Below are positions 40,198-42,210 of a stretch of DNA of 42,210 nucleotides, one piece after another (position 1 is the stretch's first letter; each line of letters starts with the position of its first letter). The DNA is taken from the NCBI GenBank assembly GCA_964499015.1, contig CAZCJA010000008.1, forward strand, positions 1 to 42,210, given 5' to 3'. This DNA comes from CAZCJA01 sp964499015 (GTDB lineage: Bacteria; Elusimicrobiota; Elusimicrobia; F11). Under the pieces are notes generated by a model. The model had not been told where the DNA came from. It ran no database searches and saw nothing but the letters and a program-made list of their open reading frames with translations. Made by a program: the position numbers and the translations under genes.

Positions 40198-40995
40198 ATG
40201 AAAGCACAAGCCGGCCTGTTGTCTCTAATCGTGTTGATTGGAACATCCCCTCTTTTCGCCGCAAAATTGGAAAGCAACCCCAATACCTTCGATTTTGGCT
40301 GGGCTCCCGACAACGCCCGCCTCTTCGCCGACTACCACGTGAGCAACATTGGCGGCGACGCCGTTAATCTTCAAGCGCTGAAACCGGCGTGCGGCTGCAC
40401 CGCGGCGAAATTCACGCCGATGAGCCTGAGCAAGAACGCCGACACCAAAATCAGCCTGGCGTTCAACACACGCGGATACAAAGGCACGACTTTCAACAAA
40501 TCCGCCGAACTCACCACCGAAGGCAACACCGACAACCTCACCGTTTTCCTCAAAGGCTACGTGCTGAATCCCAACGCGACTTTCTTGGCGACGGGTACAG
40601 GGATCGCTTCTTTCACGCCGGAAAGCAAAAAGTCCTCCGAAAAAATCACTCTTCAAAATAAAGGCGATAAAGATTTGGCCCTGCACATCGTCCAGCCCGC
40701 GGCGTCGTGGGCGAAAGCCAAGCTGAGCGCCGACACGATCAAAGCCGGCGGAACGGTGGAGTTGTCCGTATCCATCAGCGGCTCGAATTCCGAGGCGCGC
40801 GAGACGTCGCTGACCATCGAAGGAACAAGTGACGATGAAAAACAACGCTTGACGGTCGCCATTCGCACCGGCGCCGAACGCCAGTACCAGCCGATTCGTC
40901 CCACCGCTCCGGCGGCCGAACACACGCATCCGACCAAAAAAGGCGGCCCGGGTGATCCGCTCAAGCTGAAAGCCGTCGAGCCGGTTAAAAAATAA
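40198..40995 (+). CDS. Exported DUF1573 protein
   Basis: 265 aa. A signal peptide (cleavage near LFA-A) is followed by a DUF1573 Ig-like domain: FDFGWAPDNARLFADYHVSNIGGDAVNL, then the family mark LKPACGCTAAKF. A second similar beta-sandwich (about 130-225; KITLQNKGDKDLALHI) lacks the cysteines. The tail (225-265) is rich in Pro, His and Lys. The GAGGAG site supports the start. It leads a three-gene run with a rhodanese and a MauE/DoxX protein. Function of the family is not established; the paired Cys suggests a thiol role. Confidence 0.85.
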   Translation: MKAQAGLLSLIVLIGTSPLFAAKLESNPNTFDFGWAPDNARLFADYHVSNIGGDAVNLQALKPACGCTAAKFTPMSLSKNADTKISLAFNTRGYKGTTFNKSAELTTEGNTDNLTVFLKGYVLNPNATFLATGTGIASFTPESKKSSEKITLQNKGDKDLALHIVQPAASWAKAKLSADTIKAGGTVELSVSISGSNSEARETSLTIEGTSDDEKQRLTVAIRTGAERQYQPIRPTAPAAEHTHPTKKGGPGDPLKLKAVEPVKK

Positions 40996-40999
40996 CCGC

Positions 41000-41485
41000 A
41001 TGTTCAAGCAGGCGTTCTGGTTGATCGTTTTATCACTGGCTGCGGGTCTAACGCGACAAGCGTTTCCCAACGCCATTTCTTGGAACGGCCGCTGGCCGAC
41101 CGCCGAAACGTCCGCTGAAAACGCCTACCGCATGCTCGCCAAAGAAGGCGACCCGGCGTTCATTTCCCTCGAAGAAGTCATTGAAATTCAACGGCAAAAT
41201 TCCGCCACGCTTATCGATGCGCGCACCAATGACGAATTCAAAGCGGGCCACATCCCCGGTTCGCGCAACCTGCCGTACTACGAGATCGACCAATACAAAG
41301 GCAAAGCGCTGGAAGGGTTGACCGTCGAATCGCCCATCATCATTTACTGCGAAGGGATCGGCTGCGAGCTGAGCTTCTTCCTGGGACGTGACCTGCAGGC
41401 GGGCGGCTTCAACAACATCAAAATTTTCTACGGCGGCTACCCCGAATGGTCCAACGCGGGGCTCCCCTTGGATAAAGCATCATGA
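41000..41485 (+). CDS. Exported or membrane-anchored rhodanese-domain protein
   Basis: 161 aa. An N-terminal hydrophobic segment (about 3-20) is a signal or anchor, so the domain should be periplasmic. The rhodanese fold shows ISLEEVIEIQRQNSATLIDARTNDEFKAGHIPGSRNLPYYEI, then IIYCEGIGCELS with Cys117 at the active-site position and Cys122 five residues on, and FYGGYPEWSNAGLPL at the end. Such domains move sulfane sulfur or act on thiols. It begins 4 bp after the DUF1573 gene and shares ATGA with the next one. Confidence 0.87.
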   Translation: MFKQAFWLIVLSLAAGLTRQAFPNAISWNGRWPTAETSAENAYRMLAKEGDPAFISLEEVIEIQRQNSATLIDARTNDEFKAGHIPGSRNLPYYEIDQYKGKALEGLTVESPIIIYCEGIGCELSFFLGRDLQAGGFNNIKIFYGGYPEWSNAGLPLDKAS

Positions 41486-41940
41486 AAGCGATCGTGAAAT
41501 TGGGTTATGGTTGGGCGTTGTTGCGCATTATTCTGGGCGGTATTTTTATCGCGGCGAGCTTCTATAAGATCATGACGCCGGGCGCGTTCGCGCATCAGAT
41601 TTACAATTACCGGATTCTTCCGACGTGGGCGATCAATCCCTTGGCGCTGACTTTGCCGTGGCTGCAATTGTTCTGCGGGCTGGCGCTGATTTTCAATCGC
41701 TTCACGCAAGGCGCAAGCCTGCTGGTGGCGTTCATGGTGGGCGTGTTTCAGGTGGCGCTCGCATCGGCGCTTATTCGCGACCTGAACATTTCCTGCGGCT
41801 GTTTTAAAAGCGGCGGGTCGAGCGCGACGTGGCTGACCTTCGGGCGTGATTTTCTTCTTTTCGTGGCGACGTTGATTCAGCTTTGGAAAGCGTCGCGCAA
41901 AACGTCGGACACCGGCCTCTGGATGTCCGACCGCGTTTAA
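41482..41940 (+). CDS. MauE/DoxX-family membrane protein
   Basis: 152 aa with four hydrophobic segments. LLRIILGGIFIAASFYKIMTPGAFAHQIYNYRILP is the typical DoxX/MauE opening, PWLQLFCGLALIF follows, and DLNISCGCFKSGG carries the CGC motif of MauE-type proteins. MauE helps disulfide formation in methylamine dehydrogenase; relatives without that enzyme are linked to other thiol chemistry. Overlap with the rhodanese and the shared CGC motif with DUF1573 suggest one redox unit. Its stop codon overlaps the stop of the convergent gene by 4 bp. Confidence 0.83.
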   Translation: MKAIVKLGYGWALLRIILGGIFIAASFYKIMTPGAFAHQIYNYRILPTWAINPLALTLPWLQLFCGLALIFNRFTQGASLLVAFMVGVFQVALASALIRDLNISCGCFKSGGSSATWLTFGRDFLLFVATLIQLWKASRKTSDTGLWMSDRV

Positions 41941-42210
41941 GCCGCTTTCAGCGCGGCCTGCACCGCGTGAATCGTGTCTTCAAGTCTTAGATCAACACGC
42001 ACAAACTCACCGAATATCGTAATCACATCGATAACAAAGTCGCCTTGTTGCTTGAAATACCAGGTGTTGCGCTGCAGGCCCACCTGCAGAGGCCGCGCAA
42101 GCACGAGGCGCACCGGCACCTTTTGCGCCATCAGCGCCGCTTGAGCTTCCACCGGATCGGCCAGGTCGCTGCGGTCCTGGCGGCTGGAACGGGGCATCGC
42201 GGCCCAGCAC
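41937..42210 (-). CDS. Unknown protein, partial (N-terminus may lie outside window)
   Basis: The minus-strand frame is open from the stop at 41937 to the window edge (at least 90 codons); an internal ATG at 42197 would give 86 aa, but the frame continues upstream of it. The visible part reads as a basic, mixed alpha/beta sequence with RLVLARPLQVGLQRNTWYFKQQGDFVIDVITIFGEFVRVDLRLED and a C-terminal helix IHAVQAALKAA. I recognise no family. It is tail-to-tail with the MauE gene and its base composition resembles real genes here. Confidence 0.5.
   Translation of the reverse strand, partial: CWAAMPRSSRQDRSDLADPVEAQAALMAQKVPVRLVLARPLQVGLQRNTWYFKQQGDFVIDVITIFGEFVRVDLRLEDTIHAVQAALKAA

Noticed and set aside
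1..42210. CRISPR array, IS element, phage genes, rRNA or tRNA
   Set aside because: I saw no regularly spaced repeats, transposase or integrase motifs, or RNA-gene consensus regions; short RNAs could still be missed by eye.

Overview
The window looks like chromosomal DNA from a GC-rich, Gram-negative (diderm) bacterium. LPS-heptose genes (gmhA, heptose-1-phosphate adenylyltransferase), an Omp85-family barrel, two PorV/PorQ-type outer-membrane proteins and secreted proteins with FlgD/T9SS-like C-terminal domains all imply an outer membrane. Together with a long fused 2-oxoacid:ferredoxin oxidoreductase, this gene set fits an uncultured Elusimicrobiota-like lineage best, but that placement is an inference (about even odds) and no rRNA or tRNA is present to test it. 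Gene packing is extreme: ATGA overlaps are the rule and no gap exceeds about 190 bp. I saw no IS elements, CRISPR arrays, prophage or RNA genes.

Layout. (1) Positions 1-12182, minus strand: one almost gapless run of 15 genes. In transcription order these are a membrane/TPR protein, a TldE/PmbA homologue, aroE, aroC, aroK, aroB, an M24 aminopeptidase, efp, accB, accC, gmhA, hldE-C (hldC), thiD2, thiE and thiC (cut by the window edge). A promoter with a TAAAAT box 8 nt from the start codon heads it. The AccB protein has Arg where the biotinylated Lys should be. (2) 12284-21520, mostly plus strand: an envelope/secretion block. It holds a fibronectin-III protein, a metzincin-like protease with a C-terminal sorting-like domain, PorV-like barrels (one fused to a coiled coil with a tandem repeat), an SGNH hydrolase, a stand-alone 'gliding-type' C-terminal domain, an Omp85 protein and a gluzincin peptidase. 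(3) 20678-29111: clpS and metF, a NUDIX hydrolase, N-acetylglutamate synthase, the fused indolepyruvate-type oxidoreductase, a small barrel protein, NAD kinase and an unknown anchored protein. (4) 29187-33245: trpS-tldD-tldE, diverging from hpf. (5) 33217-40151: a complete-looking peptidoglycan (MurNAc) salvage locus with a BadF-type kinase and nagZ on one strand, and murQ, anmK, an SSS symporter and namZ on the other. (6) 40198-42210: a DUF1573-rhodanese-MauE/DoxX trio and a partial unknown gene.

How it works together. Block 1 joins the shikimate pathway, thiamine-pyrimidine synthesis, the malonyl-CoA entry step of fatty-acid synthesis, heptose supply and a translation factor into what looks like one housekeeping transcription unit. 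Block 5 forms a pathway: NamZ releases MurNAc outside the cytoplasm, the SSS carrier is the candidate importer, the kinases AnmK and BadF-type phosphorylate, MurQ removes lactate, and NagZ splits imported GlcNAc-containing fragments. Block 2 is the least understood part and may be a PorV-dependent export route. Several operon-leading genes share a -10-like box 6-11 nt before the start codon with no Shine-Dalgarno sequence, which suggests leaderless mRNAs.
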